Notes: a model not told the origin generated them from the sequence alone. Positions 31,882 to 42,305 are shown, numbered from the stretch's first letter. The stretch is DNA of 58,239 bases from Kluyvera sichuanensis (GCF_014218705.1 NZ_JABBJF010000029.1:1-58239), one strand, 5' to 3'. Numbers and translations are program-made.

Positions 31882-32859
31882 TTACTTCACGTCCTGAATT
31901 TTCTTAATTAAATCCTGATGGTCTTTACCGTATTTATCGCGCACGGATTGAGTAGCGTTATAAAAGTATTCGGTGTCGATATTATGGAATTGAACGCCGT
32001 TGGCCTTCATCGTTTCGAGGGATTTTTCGTTATAGACTTGCCAAAGTTGACGCTGTTCCATCTGCGCCTCTTTCGCCAGATTGAGAATTAACTGCTGGTC
32101 CTCTTTTTTCAACTTATCCCATTTTGGTTTTGAAAACAGGAACAGTTCAGGAATAATAAAGTGTTTACTCCAGGTATAGTTTTTCGCTACCGGTAAATAG
32201 TTATGGGCTACAAAGGTTGGCGGGTTATTTTCCGTGCCGTCAATGACGCCGGTTTGCATGCCGCTGAACACTTCGCTGGTTCCCATAGCAACGGCGTTAG
32301 CGCCCATCGCTTTTAAGGTATCCAGCGCTACCGGGCTGGTCTGTACGCGAATTTTCATCCCTTTAAGGTCTTCCGGTTTGGCGACCGGTTCTTTGGTGAT
32401 GAGGTTACGAGTACCGGCATCCATCCAACCGAGGAACACCAGTCGAGACTTGCTATTACCGGTCAGACGATCGCCAATTTCCTGTCCAATCATACCATCA
32501 AGTACCTGATGCATATGGTTTTCGTCACGGAAAATATAGGGCAGGGTAAAGACGTTTATCTCAGGCAGAATCGCTGCAACCGGGGCCATGGATACACGGA
32601 TAATATCAATCGCACCTAATTGCGCCTGCTCAATCATCTGCTTTTCATCGCCGAGAACGCCGCCAGGGAAGGTTTTAATATCAAGACGGCCCTGGGTCGC
32701 GGTACTGAGTTTCTCCCCCATATGTTTTACGGCGACTACGTTCGGATAATCGGCGGGATGGACGTCAGCGGCGCGTAATGTTTGCGCGAGAGCCGTGTGG
32801 GCAGTCAATATTAAGGTCGAACCAATGCACAAGCTTAACAGTGTTTTTGTCAATTTCAT
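31882..32859 (-). CDS. dctP: TRAP transporter periplasmic binding protein (DctP)
   Basis: 325 residues with a Sec signal peptide (1-25, ending TALA). The conserved arginine that binds the substrate carboxylate lies in GMKIRVQTSP, and the GMQTGVIDGTENNP segment is typical of DctP proteins. Substrates of close families include C4-dicarboxylates, hexuronates and related sugar acids; the KdgR-like operator upstream favours a uronate-type acid, which is inference. It is the first gene of the dctPQM operon. Confidence 0.92.
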   Translation of the reverse strand: MKLTKTLLSLCIGSTLILTAHTALAQTLRAADVHPADYPNVVAVKHMGEKLSTATQGRLDIKTFPGGVLGDEKQMIEQAQLGAIDIIRVSMAPVAAILPEINVFTLPYIFRDENHMHQVLDGMIGQEIGDRLTGNSKSRLVFLGWMDAGTRNLITKEPVAKPEDLKGMKIRVQTSPVALDTLKAMGANAVAMGTSEVFSGMQTGVIDGTENNPPTFVAHNYLPVAKNYTWSKHFIIPELFLFSKPKWDKLKKEDQQLILNLAKEAQMEQRQLWQVYNEKSLETMKANGVQFHNIDTEYFYNATQSVRDKYGKDHQDLIKKIQDVK

Positions 32860-33031
32860 TTTCCTTCTCCAGACACGTATTAATATCCATTAATAGAGAA
32901 AAACAGAGTAAGAACCGCCCCTGGGAAAGGGCAGTGAAAAAGGGTCTTAATGCTGCTCGTTGTGCAGGTTAATGAATGTAACCAATTATTTCGCTGACGA
33001 TGTTCACAAAAAATGATGTCGAAAGCATGAA

Positions 33032-33050
33032 TTTGGAACAATGTTTCAAA
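33032..33050 (-). promoter_or_regulatory. KdgR/IclR-type palindrome upstream of dctPQM
   Basis: TTTGGAACA-A-TGTTTCAAA, one mismatch from a perfect 9+9 palindrome. It matches the core TGAAACA-TTGTTTCA of KdgR operators in pectin-using enterobacteria. It lies about 170 bases before the dctP start. The rest of the 344-base gap (32860-33203) is AT-rich with no gene seen. Confidence 0.5.
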
Positions 33051-33203
33051 AGTGTTTGTGGGATCGACTTATTGGCAGGTTGATAAACTTGGATTTGTTT
33101 TTTGTATGTTAGGTGGCTATTTATATTGTGAGTAATAATATAAAAGTCGTAGGGCTGTGTAATTGCAGTTGTTGGGACGTTTACGGCTGGAGAGGGAGGG
33201 ATT

Positions 33204-33275
33204 TGTCCCCTGCAGGAATCGAACCTGCAACTAGCCCTTAGGAGGGGCTCGTTATATCCATTTAACTAAGGGGAC
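33204..33275 (-). tRNA. argW: tRNA-Arg (anticodon CCT), without encoded CCA
   Basis: On the minus strand GTCCCCTTAGTTAAATGG starts a complete cloverleaf with anticodon CCT in GCCCCTCCTAAGGGC and T-arm GGTTCGATTCC, closing with AGGGGAC and discriminator A. The next three bases are AAT, not CCA, so the 3' end must be added by the CCA-adding enzyme. In E. coli argW is a frequent prophage integration site close to yfdC, as here. No integrase lies next to it in this window. Confidence 0.93.
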
Positions 33276-33350
33276 AGAGCGGGCCGAGTATAGCGTTTTT
33301 TGTGCGCCTGGGTAAGTGCTCGGCCGCTCGACTGCTCAAACACTCGCCAT

Positions 33351-34292
33351 TCAGAGTTGATTCTTCTCATCTTTTTGTCGCTTTCCTTCCTGTTCAGACG
33401 CTAAGCGCACTTTTTCCTTACGTGCGTTGCTCATATCATTACGGATCTGTGCATGGCTCATCAGGGCGAAAATAAAGGTGCCACCGCAGATATTGCCGGC
33501 GAGAGTTGGCAGGGCGAAAGGCCAGATAAAATCCCCCCAGTGGAGCATGCCGCTGAATACCAGATAGAGTATTTCGACCGAGCCGACGACAATATGGGTG
33601 GTATCTCCCAGCGCGATAAGCCAGGTCATCAGGATGATGACCACGATTTTTGCCGCCCCTGCGGAAGGGAACATCCAGACCATCGTCGCAATCAGCCACC
33701 CTGATATAATGGCGTTTGAAAACATCTCTATTGGGCTGTTCTTCATCACGTCCATGCCGATTTTGGTGAAGGCATCGCGCGTCGGTTCATCAAAAATAGG
33801 CATATATTCAAACGCCCATGCTGCGATTCCCGTTCCGATAATATTCCCGAGAAGCACCACCCCCCACAGCCTCATCAGTAAACCAACGTTGCCCAACGTC
33901 GGTTTTTGCATCACGGGCAGTACGGCGGTGACGGTATTTTCGGTAAAGAGCTGCTGGCGGGCCATAATGACGATGATAAAACCGAAGGTATAGCCAAGGT
34001 TCTCAAGAAGAAAACTGCCGGGCAGGCCCTCAAGCTGAACGTGAAAAATACCTTTTGCGAGCAACGATGCGCCCATCGATAGCCCGGCGGCGATGGCGGA
34101 CCACAGCAGTGCCATTGCATCACGCTCCATCTCCTTTTCGCCCTCCTGGCGAATGTGCTCATGAATCGCCATGGCGCGAGAGGGGAGCCGGTCTTCATTC
34201 ACTTCAATGCTTTTCCCTTGCTGTTTTTCTTCGCTTTCAACGGCTATTTCGTCATGGTGGCGGTCTATGGTCTCTCTTTTGAGTTCATCCAT
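33351..34292 (-). CDS. yfdC: YfdC, formate/nitrite transporter family protein
   Basis: 313 residues, nearly collinear with E. coli YfdC (310). A charged N-terminal tail of about 60 residues leads into six membrane helices of the FNT fold, with the conserved GTGIAAWAFEY and GNICGGTFIFALMSH segments, then a charged C-terminal tail. It is a homopentameric-channel type protein of the inner membrane; its substrate is not established. It is divergent from mlaA. Confidence 0.94.
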   Translation of the reverse strand: MDELKRETIDRHHDEIAVESEEKQQGKSIEVNEDRLPSRAMAIHEHIRQEGEKEMERDAMALLWSAIAAGLSMGASLLAKGIFHVQLEGLPGSFLLENLGYTFGFIIVIMARQQLFTENTVTAVLPVMQKPTLGNVGLLMRLWGVVLLGNIIGTGIAAWAFEYMPIFDEPTRDAFTKIGMDVMKNSPIEMFSNAIISGWLIATMVWMFPSAGAAKIVVIILMTWLIALGDTTHIVVGSVEILYLVFSGMLHWGDFIWPFALPTLAGNICGGTFIFALMSHAQIRNDMSNARKEKVRLASEQEGKRQKDEKNQL

Positions 34293-34580
34293 CGCGGTGG
34301 CCCTGAAATAAGCACATATAGCCTAAGCGTAGCGGGTTACAGACAATGCAGGTTTGGCGCTATTCTGAAATACTGACGTTATTGCAAAGATTTAATTGCG
34401 CCAGGCAGGCATGGCGTGCCGCAGCCCCGGCTTTACCAGGCTATGATAAAATCAACAAAACTTGGCTATATAGACATCGTCCGATGGGCTGTTACAATCG
34501 CTCACATCTAAACAGGCGGATACGTAAACGTGCCGCATGGATGGCAATCAGCGATAGCCATAATCAACAGGGAGACATTT

Positions 34581-35336
34581 ATGAAGCTTCGCCTGTCGGC
34601 GCTTGCGCTCGGGACGACACTGCTGGTGGGCTGTGCGAGTTCCGGTACAGAACAGCAGGGGCGTTCAGACCCCTTCGAAGGTTTTAACCGCACGATGTAC
34701 AGCTTCAACTTCAACGTGCTGGACCCGTATGTCGTTCGTCCAGTCGCCGTCGCCTGGCGTGACTATGTTCCGCAACCTGCGCGTAATGGCCTCAGTAACT
34801 TCACCAGCAACCTGGAAGAGCCAGCGACGATGGTGAACTACTTCTTACAGGGCGACCCGTACCAGGGGATGGTGCACTTTACCCGCTTCTTCCTCAACAC
34901 TATTCTGGGGATGGGTGGCTTTATCGACGTGGCGGGTATGGCTAACCCGAAACTGCAGCGCGTCCAGCCGCACCGCTTTGGCAGCACGCTGGGCCATTAC
35001 GGCGTAGGCTATGGTCCGTATCTGCAACTGCCGTTCTACGGCAGCTTCACGCTGCGTGAAGACGGTGGTGATTTCGCGGATACCACCTATCCAGTTCTCT
35101 CCTGGCTGACCTGGCCGATGTCTATCGGTAAGTGGATGGTTGAAGGGGTAGAAACGCGTGCGCAGCTGCTCGACTCCGACGGCCTGCTGCGCCAGTCTTC
35201 CGATCCGTACATTATGGTGCGTGAAGCCTACTTCCAGCAGCATGACTTTATCGCCAGCGGCGGTAAGCTGAAGCCGGAAGAGAACCCGAACGCGCAGGCA
35301 ATTCAGGGTGACCTGAAAGATATCGATTCCGAATAG
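34581..35336 (+). CDS. mlaA: Outer-membrane lipid asymmetry lipoprotein MlaA (VacJ)
   Basis: 251 residues from the ATG at 34581. The lipobox LVGC places the lipidated cysteine at residue 18. The VacJ domain begins DPFEGFNRTMYSFNFNVLD and includes NLEEPATMVNYFLQGD. The protein sits in the outer membrane and removes surface phospholipids, passing them to MlaC and the MlaFEDB complex. Seventeen further upstream codons from 34530 are open but lack a good ribosome site. A strong terminator follows. Confidence 0.97.
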   Translation: MKLRLSALALGTTLLVGCASSGTEQQGRSDPFEGFNRTMYSFNFNVLDPYVVRPVAVAWRDYVPQPARNGLSNFTSNLEEPATMVNYFLQGDPYQGMVHFTRFFLNTILGMGGFIDVAGMANPKLQRVQPHRFGSTLGHYGVGYGPYLQLPFYGSFTLREDGGDFADTTYPVLSWLTWPMSIGKWMVEGVETRAQLLDSDGLLRQSSDPYIMVREAYFQQHDFIASGGKLKPEENPNAQAIQGDLKDIDSE

Positions 35337-35350
35337 CGGATTGATGGCAA

Positions 35351-35386
35351 TAAAAAAGGGTGAACGTGATGTTCACCCTTTTTTTA
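35351..35386. terminator. Bidirectional terminator between mlaA and fadL
   Basis: Stem AAAAAAGGGTGAAC / GTTCACCCTTTTTTT with loop GTGAT and T-runs on both strands; it lies between two convergent genes. Confidence 0.93.
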
Positions 35387-35399
35387 TGTCGGCAGGCTA

Positions 35400-36698
35400 T
35401 CAGAAGCGATAGTTAAAGTTGGTACCGAACAGCCAGGCTTTACCTTCGGATTTGAAGGTGTAATTAAGTGGAGCGTTGCCTTCGTTGATGGTGACATCCT
35501 GTCCATGCATGTAGGAAACACCCAGGTCGACGGAAGCATCATCATTAAATGCATAGGTCGTACCGGCACTGATCCAGAAACGATCCTGGTCTGGGATAGA
35601 GATTGAACGGTTATCTGCTGGAACTGGGCTATCGTCAAATGCGATACCGGTACGGAAGGTCCAGTTTTTGTCGTAATAGTAGGTGGTACCCAGCGCGATG
35701 CGGTAAGCATCTTTGAAGCCTTCTTCTTTATAGAACAGCGTTTGCCCGCTTGAACCGGTTGCTTTCAGCTCCTGGAACTGACTCCAACTGGTATACGCAA
35801 TGCTATAGTGGATAGCCCACTGTGGCGCTACGCGGTTATAACCAGAGAGTTCCCACATCTCAGGCAAATGCAGCGATAAGGAACCGCCGATAGTATTGCC
35901 GTTGGTGCCAAAAGGTATACCAGGAGGGAGAGCACCATTAAGTTGGCTTGGGATTGAGCTACGGTAGTCGCCGTCAAAATCAACCTTCACTTCAGAACGA
36001 TAGGTGAAGCCCCAACGGTTGTCTTTATCCAGTTCGTACAGGATGCCAGCATTCCAGCCATAACCCCACTCATCACCCTTAAGGTAGGCAATCTGGGAGT
36101 TTGGTTGCTGCCCAATAACTTGACCGACCTCACCTGCATAACGCTCGATCTTCGCTTTAGCATAAACTGCGTCAAAGCCTAAACCGAAACTCCAGTTGTT
36201 GTTCAGACGATATGCGCCGCTGAGGTTCAGGTTCAGCGTTTGTAGATCGGTTTTACCGCCGAATATACCTGCAGCATAGTTATTATTGAATTCGGTAGCG
36301 AGGCCATAGTTAGAGGTGACGGACGCTCCCCAACCGAATTGATCGTTAATTGGCGCAACATAGTGCAAGTTAGGTACCCATGCGGTTGGCGCAATGTTAT
36401 CGGCATCAGTGCGGTTACCGAAAGGTAGTGGTGACTTGCCCGAAATATTCACATCCGGATCGATAAACACCGCACCAGCAGAAAATGTTGGACGGTCGAA
36501 CATCATTATCAGCGCCGGGTTACGGCTGGCATTACCCGCATCATCTGCGATAGCACCTTCGCCGGAATAGGCACGGCCCAGACCAGAGGATGAAAATTCA
36601 TTAAGCTGGAAGCCTGCGGACCAGGCTTGAGTCGAAACAAGTGCCACTGCGACAGCAAGAGCAGACTTCGTATAACGGGTTTTCTGGCTCATGACCAT
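35400..36698 (-). CDS. fadL: Long-chain fatty acid outer-membrane transporter FadL
   Basis: 432 residues with a signal peptide (1-27, ending TQAWSA) and the mature start [20 protein letters not shown], which forms the hatch domain. The NPA-type motif ([14 protein letters not shown]) and the 14-strand barrel pattern follow, ending in NYRF. It imports long-chain fatty acids across the outer membrane to feed beta-oxidation. Two FadR sites and a CRP site lie in the upstream region. The start MVMSQKT matches E. coli. Confidence 0.97.
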   Translation of the reverse strand: MVMSQKTRYTKSALAVAVALVSTQAWSAGFQLNEFSSSGLGRAYSGEGAIADDAGNASRNPALIMMFDRPTFSAGAVFIDPDVNISGKSPLPFGNRTDADNIAPTAWVPNLHYVAPINDQFGWGASVTSNYGLATEFNNNYAAGIFGGKTDLQTLNLNLSGAYRLNNNWSFGLGFDAVYAKAKIERYAGEVGQVIGQQPNSQIAYLKGDEWGYGWNAGILYELDKDNRWGFTYRSEVKVDFDGDYRSSIPSQLNGALPPGIPFGTNGNTIGGSLSLHLPEMWELSGYNRVAPQWAIHYSIAYTSWSQFQELKATGSSGQTLFYKEEGFKDAYRIALGTTYYYDKNWTFRTGIAFDDSPVPADNRSISIPDQDRFWISAGTTYAFNDDASVDLGVSYMHGQDVTINEGNAPLNYTFKSEGKAWLFGTNFNYRF

Positions 36699-36777
36699 AA
36701 CCTCATTGAGTTATTTTTATACAAACAATGTTACATGTAGTAACAGAAGCGCGAAGTGTAGGGGCTGGACTACGACA

Positions 36778-36820
36778 GAGAAATCAGACCAGTGACGAGA
36801 GTATAGGTCTGACCAGCTGG
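36778..36820 (-). promoter_or_regulatory. Two FadR operators upstream of fadL
   Basis: On the minus strand AGCTGGTCAGACCTAT (about 36803-36820) and TCACTGGTCTGATTTCT (about 36778-36794) both match the FadR core CTGGTCxGA. E. coli fadL also has two sites near its transcription start, where FadR represses until long-chain acyl-CoA binds it. Confidence 0.85.
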
Positions 36821-36942
36821 TATGTTGCAATATTGTTTATTAATTTTTTCTGAGATGTTGTTTGAAACGGGATCTGGTTGGCAAAATTGCGGGTCTTGTC
36901 ATAGGGGGAGAAACACTAAATTTGTTTTAGATCATTTTTAAT

Positions 36943-36958
36943 TGTGATTTCGGTCACT
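36943..36958. promoter_or_regulatory. CRP site between fadL and yfcZ
   Basis: TGTGA-TTTCGG-TCACT, one base from the consensus TGTGA-N6-TCACA. fadL is known to be activated by cAMP-CRP. The 366-base divergent region 36699-37064 otherwise holds the FadR sites and no gene. Confidence 0.7.
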
Positions 36959-37064
36959 TAACGTCAGAGATCACATTCTCGACTGGAGGCGAAAAGCGGG
37001 TGGACGTAAAATATGCTCATCGTTTATCTGGCACCTTGAGTGCACAAAACAGAGGAAATCTACA

Positions 37065-37349
37065 ATGAGCAAATGTAGTGCTGATGAAACCCCGGTTTGC
37101 TGCTGCATGGACGTGGGTACCATTATGGACAACTCCGACTGCACCGCTTCCTATAGCCGTGTATTCGCCAACCGTGCCGACGCAGAAGCAACGCTGGCCG
37201 CGCTGTCAGAAAAAGCCCGTAGCGTAGAATCTGAACCCTGCAAAATTACCGCTGACTTCAAAGAAGTCGAAGGCGGCGTGCAACTGGATATCGATTTTGT
37301 CTTCGCCTGCGAAGCTGAAACGCTGATCTTCCAGCTGGGCCTGCGTTAA
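37065..37349 (+). CDS. yfcZ: YfcZ, DUF406 protein
   Basis: 94 residues, almost the E. coli YfcZ sequence (start MSKCSADETPVCCCMDVGTI). The cysteine cluster CCC at 12-14 with others at 4, 27, 62 and 86 is notable for a cytoplasmic protein, but no metal role is known. It lies between the fadL control region and fadI, with its own terminator. Confidence 0.93.
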   Translation: MSKCSADETPVCCCMDVGTIMDNSDCTASYSRVFANRADAEATLAALSEKARSVESEPCKITADFKEVEGGVQLDIDFVFACEAETLIFQLGLR

Positions 37350-37378
37350 TCGCGCCCCTGCACAACGACGTTAAATAA

Positions 37379-37414
37379 CGCCCCTGTTACGCTGGTAACA
37401 GGGGCGTTTTCTTT
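37379..37414 (+). terminator. Terminator of yfcZ
   Basis: Stem ACGCCCCTGTTAC / GTAACAGGGGCGT with a GCTG loop, followed by TTTCTTTT. Confidence 0.9.
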
Positions 37415-37490
37415 TGTTCTCAGTGTGTTTTAGCTCCCAATTTTTTCTCTCCCCGATTGGCTAAGTGTAATAAATTAGTTAAAACTGTTA

Positions 37491-37508
37491 TCAGGTCAGA
37501 CCACTTGG
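37491..37508 (+). promoter_or_regulatory. FadR operator upstream of fadIJ
   Basis: TCAGGTCAGACCACTTGG; on the other strand it reads AAGTGGTCTGACCTGA, close to the FadR consensus AACTGGTCxGACCAGTT. It lies 27 bases before the fadI start. Confidence 0.8.
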
Positions 37509-37534
37509 TTTTATTCCGTTAACAGGGGAGAGTT

Positions 37535-38845
37535 ATGAGTCAGGCGTTACCGCTTATCACCCGTCAGGGCGATCGCATTGCTATAGTCAGTGGATTACGT
37601 ACCCCGTTTGCCCGACAGGCGACCGCTTTTCACGGCGTTCCCGCCGTCGACCTCGGTAAAATGGTCGTGGGTGAAATGCTGGCCCGTAGCGAAATCTCCC
37701 CTGACGTTATCGAACAACTGGTCTTTGGCCAGGTAGTGCAGATGCCCGCCGCGCCGAATATCGCTCGTGAAATTGTGCTGGGTACCGGAATGAATGTGCA
37801 TACCGATGCCTACAGCGTCAGCCGTGCCTGCGCCACCAGCTTCCAGGCGGTGGCAAACGTTGCGGAAAGCCTGATGGCAGGCACCATCCGCGCCGGGATT
37901 GCGGGCGGGGCCGACTCTTCCTCGGTGCTGCCTATCGGCGTGAGCAAAAAACTGGCGCGTACGCTGGTGGATGCCAACAAAGCCCGTACCCTGGGCCAGA
38001 AACTCAAATTCTTCTCTCGACTGCGCCTGCGTGACCTGATGCCGGTGCCTCCGGCGGTGGCAGAATACTCGACCGGCCTGCGGATGGGCGACACCGCAGA
38101 GCAAATGGCGAAAACCTACGGCATCACCCGTGAGCAGCAGGATGCGCTGGCTAACCGCTCGCATCAACTGGCGGCGCAGGCCTGGGCTGCTGGAAAATTG
38201 AATGATGAGGTCATGACGGCCTACTCGCCGCCGTACCGCAATCCGCTGGAGCAGGACAACAACATCCGTGCAAACTCCACGCTTGCTGATTACGCCAAAC
38301 TGCGTCCAGCGTTTGACCGTCAACACGGTACGGTGACGGCGGCCAACAGTACGCCGTTAACCGACGGTGCGGCGGCGGTTATCCTGATGACCGAATCCCG
38401 TGCCAAAGAGTTGGGGCTGGTGCCGTTGGGTTATCTGCGTAGCTACGCTTTTACGGCGATCGATGTCTGGCAGGATATGCTGCTGGGGCCGGCGTGGTCC
38501 ACGCCGCTGGCTCTGGATCGCGCAGGGTTGACCTTTGCCGACCTCACGCTTATCGATATGCATGAAGCCTTTGCCGCTCAGACGCTGGCGAATATTCAGT
38601 GCCTGGCGAGCGAAAAATTTGCCCGCGAAGTGCTCGGGCGCAGCCACGCTACCGGTGAGGTTGATGAAAGTAAATTCAACGTCCTGGGCGGTTCAATTGC
38701 CTACGGTCACCCGTTTGCGGCGACCGGCGCACGTATGATCACCCAAACCCTGAACGAACTGCGCCGCCGTGGCGGTGGGTTCGGGCTGGTGACGGCGTGT
38801 GCGGCGGGCGGGTTAGGTGCGGCAATGGTTCTGGAGGCTGAATAA
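37535..38845 (+). CDS. fadI: Anaerobic 3-ketoacyl-CoA thiolase FadI
   Basis: 436 residues, the beta subunit of the FadIJ beta-oxidation complex that is used mainly without oxygen. It cleaves 3-ketoacyl-CoA to acetyl-CoA and a shortened acyl-CoA. The nucleophile is C99 in [10 protein letters not shown]. The thiolase signatures [19 protein letters not shown] (active histidine) and [13 protein letters not shown] (second cysteine) are intact at the C-terminus. The stop overlaps the fadJ start by one base (TAATG), so translation is coupled. Confidence 0.97.
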   Translation: MSQALPLITRQGDRIAIVSGLRTPFARQATAFHGVPAVDLGKMVVGEMLARSEISPDVIEQLVFGQVVQMPAAPNIAREIVLGTGMNVHTDAYSVSRACATSFQAVANVAESLMAGTIRAGIAGGADSSSVLPIGVSKKLARTLVDANKARTLGQKLKFFSRLRLRDLMPVPPAVAEYSTGLRMGDTAEQMAKTYGITREQQDALANRSHQLAAQAWAAGKLNDEVMTAYSPPYRNPLEQDNNIRANSTLADYAKLRPAFDRQHGTVTAANSTPLTDGAAAVILMTESRAKELGLVPLGYLRSYAFTAIDVWQDMLLGPAWSTPLALDRAGLTFADLTLIDMHEAFAAQTLANIQCLASEKFAREVLGRSHATGEVDESKFNVLGGSIAYGHPFAATGARMITQTLNELRRRGGGFGLVTACAAGGLGAAMVLEAE

Positions 38846-40995
38846 TGGAAATGAAATCCGCATTTACGCTCACCGTGCGCCCAGACAACGTGGCGGTAGT
38901 GACGATTGACGTGCCTGACGAAAAGATGAACACCCTGAAGGCCGAGTTTGGCGGCCAGGTGCGCGCGATCCTCAAGCAAATCAGAGAAAACAAAGCGCTT
39001 CAGGGCGTGGTGCTGATCTCCGCGAAGGCAGATAACTTTATCGCCGGAGCGGATATTAATATGATTGGCCGCTGCAAAAGCGCACAGGAAGCGGAATCCC
39101 TCGCCCGTCAGGGGCAGCAGGTGATGGCTGAAATTCACAGCCTGTCGATCCCTGTGGTCGCCGCAATCCACGGTGCCTGTCTGGGAGGTGGGCTGGAGCT
39201 GGCGTTAGCCTGCCATGCGCGTATTTGCTCAGACGATGGGCGAACCGTTTTGGGATTGCCGGAAGTACAGCTTGGTCTGCTGCCGGGATCCGGCGGCACC
39301 CAGCGTTTACCGCGTTTGATTGGCGTCAGCACGGCGCTGGATATGATTCTCACTGGCAAGCAGCTTCGTGCTCGTCAGGCGCTGAAAGCCGGGTTGGTGG
39401 ATGAGGTTGTGCCGCACTCAATTCTGCTGGAGGCTGCAGCGGAGTACGCCCGTAAACCGCACCACGAACATCGTCGTTTGCCGGTACGCGAGCGCATTCT
39501 GGCGGGGCCGCTGGGGCGCAATCTGCTGTTTAGCATGGCCGCCAAAAAGACGGCACAAAAAACCCAGGGTAACTACCCGGCGACCGATAAAATTCTGCAG
39601 GTTATTGAAACCGGCCTGGCGCACGGCGTGAACAGCGGCTACGAGGCGGAAGCGCGCGCGTTTGGTGAGCTGGCAATGACGCCGCAGTCTAAAGCGCTGC
39701 GTAGCATTTTCTTTGCCAGTACCGATATTAAAAAAGATCCCGGTGCCGTTGTTGCTCCTGGCCCGCTGCGTTCGGTAGGCGTGCTGGGCGGTGGATTAAT
39801 GGGTGGCGGCATAGCCTATGTCACAGCGGTAAAAGGCAAATTGCCAGTACGCATTAAAGATATTAACACCAACGGGATTAACCATGCGTTGAAGTACAGC
39901 TGGGATCAGCTTGAACAAAAAGTGCGCCGTCGCCATATGAAAGCAGCGGAGCGTGACGCACAACTGGCGCTGATCTCCGGCAGCACCGACTACCGGGGTT
40001 TTGCCCATCGCGATCTGGTGATAGAGGCGGTATTTGAAGATTTAGCGCTCAAGCAGAAGATGGTGGGTGAGATTGAACAGTATTGCGCGCCACACACTAT
40101 TTTTGCTTCGAATACCTCATCTTTACCGATTGGCGATATTGCTGCCTTGGCCCAACGGCCTGAACAGGTTATCGGCCTGCATTTTTTCAGCCCGGTTGAA
40201 AAAATGCCGTTGGTCGAGGTGATTCCCCATGCTGGAACCTCAGAGCAGACCATTGCGACCACCGTGAAGCTTGCCAAGAAACAGGGCAAAACGCCGATTG
40301 TGGTCGCAGATAAAGCGGGATTCTACGTTAACCGCATTCTTGCGCCCTATATCGCCGAGGCCATGCGCATGTTGGTGGACGGCGAAAGTATCGAACATAT
40401 TGATAATGCACTGGTTAAATTTGGTTTCCCGGTTGGACCTATTCAGTTGCTCGACGAAGTAGGTATCGACACCGGCACCAAAATTCTGCCTATTCTTGAA
40501 GCCGCCTACGGCGAGCGTTTTAGCGCGCCTGCAACGTTGATTCAGGCAATTTTGAATGACGATCGCAAAGGTAGAAAAAATGGTCGCGGTTTCTATCTTT
40601 ATGGTGCGAAAGGGCGTAAAAGCAAGAAACAGGTCGATAGCGCGGTCTATTCCCTTCCGGGGATGTCGGCTCGGCGTAGCCAGTGTTCGGCTGAGCAAGT
40701 GGCTGAACGCTGCGTGATGCTGATGCTGAATGAAGCGGCGCGTTGTAGTGATGAAGGCGTGATCCGTAGCGCCCGTGACGGCGATATCGGCGCGGTCTTT
40801 GGCATTGGTTTTCCACCGTTCCTCGGTGGCCCGCTGCGCTATATGGATTCATTAGGCGCGGGTGAGGTAGTTGCCCGGTTGCAACGATTGGCTACACAGT
40901 ATGGTTCGCGATTTACCCCATGCGAGGCACTCGTGCAGCGGGCGGAGCGCGGCGATACCTTTTGGCCAGGTGATGAAACAGATTCACTGAGCTGA
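38845..40995 (+). CDS. fadJ: Anaerobic multifunctional beta-oxidation protein FadJ
   Basis: 716 residues, the alpha subunit of the FadIJ complex. The N-terminal crotonase domain (1-190) has the [18 protein letters not shown] oxyanion segment and [18 protein letters not shown], giving enoyl-CoA hydratase activity. A Rossmann NAD domain starts at [15 protein letters not shown] near 310, with [15 protein letters not shown] containing the catalytic histidine of the 3-hydroxyacyl-CoA dehydrogenase. The C-terminal helical domains complete the fold. It lies in one operon with fadI under FadR. Confidence 0.97.
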   Translation: MEMKSAFTLTVRPDNVAVVTIDVPDEKMNTLKAEFGGQVRAILKQIRENKALQGVVLISAKADNFIAGADINMIGRCKSAQEAESLARQGQQVMAEIHSLSIPVVAAIHGACLGGGLELALACHARICSDDGRTVLGLPEVQLGLLPGSGGTQRLPRLIGVSTALDMILTGKQLRARQALKAGLVDEVVPHSILLEAAAEYARKPHHEHRRLPVRERILAGPLGRNLLFSMAAKKTAQKTQGNYPATDKILQVIETGLAHGVNSGYEAEARAFGELAMTPQSKALRSIFFASTDIKKDPGAVVAPGPLRSVGVLGGGLMGGGIAYVTAVKGKLPVRIKDINTNGINHALKYSWDQLEQKVRRRHMKAAERDAQLALISGSTDYRGFAHRDLVIEAVFEDLALKQKMVGEIEQYCAPHTIFASNTSSLPIGDIAALAQRPEQVIGLHFFSPVEKMPLVEVIPHAGTSEQTIATTVKLAKKQGKTPIVVADKAGFYVNRILAPYIAEAMRMLVDGESIEHIDNALVKFGFPVGPIQLLDEVGIDTGTKILPILEAAYGERFSAPATLIQAILNDDRKGRKNGRGFYLYGAKGRKSKKQVDSAVYSLPGMSARRSQCSAEQVAERCVMLMLNEAARCSDEGVIRSARDGDIGAVFGIGFPPFLGGPLRYMDSLGAGEVVARLQRLATQYGSRFTPCEALVQRAERGDTFWPGDETDSLS

Positions 40996-41182
40996 GGTCA
41001 AAGGTATTGAACCCAGATGAAATGCATGGTTTTTGGCTATTTTGTAAACGGATGTTGACTATACTTACACCGGTAAGGTAAAAATCAGCGTTTCATTCAG
41101 TGAATGGATAAGGCACAATGCCCGGCTACCGCGTCACCGTTATGGTGACGTTGGTGCTTCTGGTCAACAAAAGCGGTGCAAT

Positions 41183-41668
41183 ATGCAAGTTTTTATTATG
41201 CGTCACGGCGACGCTGCCCTCGATGCAGCTAGTGACTCGGTTCGTCCTCTCACCGGTTGTGGTTGTGATGAATCTCGTCAGATGGCAACCTGGTTGAAAG
41301 ACCAAAATGTGAATATCGATCGTGTTCTGGTGAGCCCTTTCCTGCGTGCGGAGCAGACGCTCGAAGTGGTAGGGGAGTGCGTTAACCTGCCAAAAGAGGT
41401 GGATGTTCTGACTGAGCTCACGCCATGCGGCGATATCGGCCTGGTCAGCGCCTATCTTCAGGCGTTAGCCAATGAAGGGACCTCATCGGTGCTGGTGATT
41501 TCTCACCTGCCGCTGGTGGGTTATCTGGTTGCTGAACTGTGCCCAGGCGAAGTTCCGCCGATGTTTACCACCTCCGCCATTGCCAGCGTCACCCTTGACG
41601 CTAACGGACAAGGTGTCCTGAACTGGCAAATGAGCCCGTGCAATCTGAAAATGGCGAAAGCGATTTAA
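41183..41668 (+). CDS. sixA: Phosphohistidine phosphatase SixA
   Basis: 161 residues with the RHG signature of the histidine phosphatase family (MRHG, catalytic H8) and the second histidine in VISHLPLVGY. In E. coli SixA dephosphorylates phosphohistidine proteins such as ArcB and NPr. The leader contains a TTGACT box at 41055 with a TAAAAA stretch 18 bases on (possible promoter) and a perfect hairpin CGTCACC-GTTAT-GGTGACG at 41132-41150. Confidence 0.95.
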   Translation: MQVFIMRHGDAALDAASDSVRPLTGCGCDESRQMATWLKDQNVNIDRVLVSPFLRAEQTLEVVGECVNLPKEVDVLTELTPCGDIGLVSAYLQALANEGTSSVLVISHLPLVGYLVAELCPGEVPPMFTTSAIASVTLDANGQGVLNWQMSPCNLKMAKAI

Positions 41669-41712
41669 TCGTTTTTTACCCAGCTTGATGGCTGGGTAAT
41701 GTCAATTTTCCC

Positions 41713-41749
41713 TGTAGCCCGGACGAGGCGTTTACGCCGACTCCGGGAA
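41713..41749. repeat. REP-type palindromic repeat
   Basis: TGTAGCCCGGACGAG, then GGCG-TTTA-CGCC, then CGACTCCGGGAA. The outer CCCGGA/TCCGGG arms and the inner stem form one palindrome. It shares its first 15 bases with the repeat after mntH. It lies between the convergent sixA and smrB. Confidence 0.75.
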
Positions 41750-41753
41750 TCTG

Positions 41754-42305
41754 TCAGGGGAGTTCTGGCGGCAGCCACTCTTCCACTTCAATCAGCACCA
41801 GCAGCGCGGCATCTCCACCGTACTCTTTCGATGCCTGATGAAACGCCATCACGTGCGGATGCTGAGCCAACCACAGCGGCGTTTGCTGCTTCAGAATATG
41901 CTTGCCGTGGCCGTGCATCACGCAGGCGCAGAACACATGTTCCCGGCGACAGGCGGCAATCAGCGCGCCCAGTTCCTGCTTGGCCTGCATCTGCGTTAAC
42001 CCGTGCAGGTCGAGAAACAGCTCCGGTGAATAGTCACCTCGGCGCAGCTTTTTCAACTCAAAGTGGCTGACATCTTCGCGCACGTATTTGACCGGGCCGT
42101 TGGTATTGAGCAGCGGCTGGAATTCGTCGGAAAAGTAGTGGCTGTTGTCTGCTTGCTCTTGTAACAGGCGCTTTGGCGGCACTTCGCTTATCTTTTTACG
42201 TATCGGGCGATGCACGATGGTGTCCTGCTTAATTTTGCGGGTGCCCGTCATTAGCTGCTGGAAGAGTGCCTGATCCTCCTCGCTCAGTGAATTTTTGTTC
42301 TTCAT
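41754..42305 (-). CDS. smrB: Ribosome rescue endonuclease SmrB
   Basis: 183 residues with a disordered basic N-terminal half and a C-terminal Smr domain containing the DLHGLT motif and the VMHGHGKH glycine/histidine loop. E. coli SmrB (YfcN) is known to cut mRNA between collided ribosomes. The gene is divergent from prmB across 167 bases. Confidence 0.95.
   Translation of the reverse strand: MKNKNSLSEEDQALFQQLMTGTRKIKQDTIVHRPIRKKISEVPPKRLLQEQADNSHYFSDEFQPLLNTNGPVKYVREDVSHFELKKLRRGDYSPELFLDLHGLTQMQAKQELGALIAACRREHVFCACVMHGHGKHILKQQTPLWLAQHPHVMAFHQASKEYGGDAALLVLIEVEEWLPPELP

Noticed and set aside
41675..41700. Hairpin ACCCAGC/GGCTGGGT after sixA as a terminator
   Set aside because: The T-run is before the stem in the sixA direction and an A-run follows in the smrB direction, so it does not fit an intrinsic terminator on either strand.
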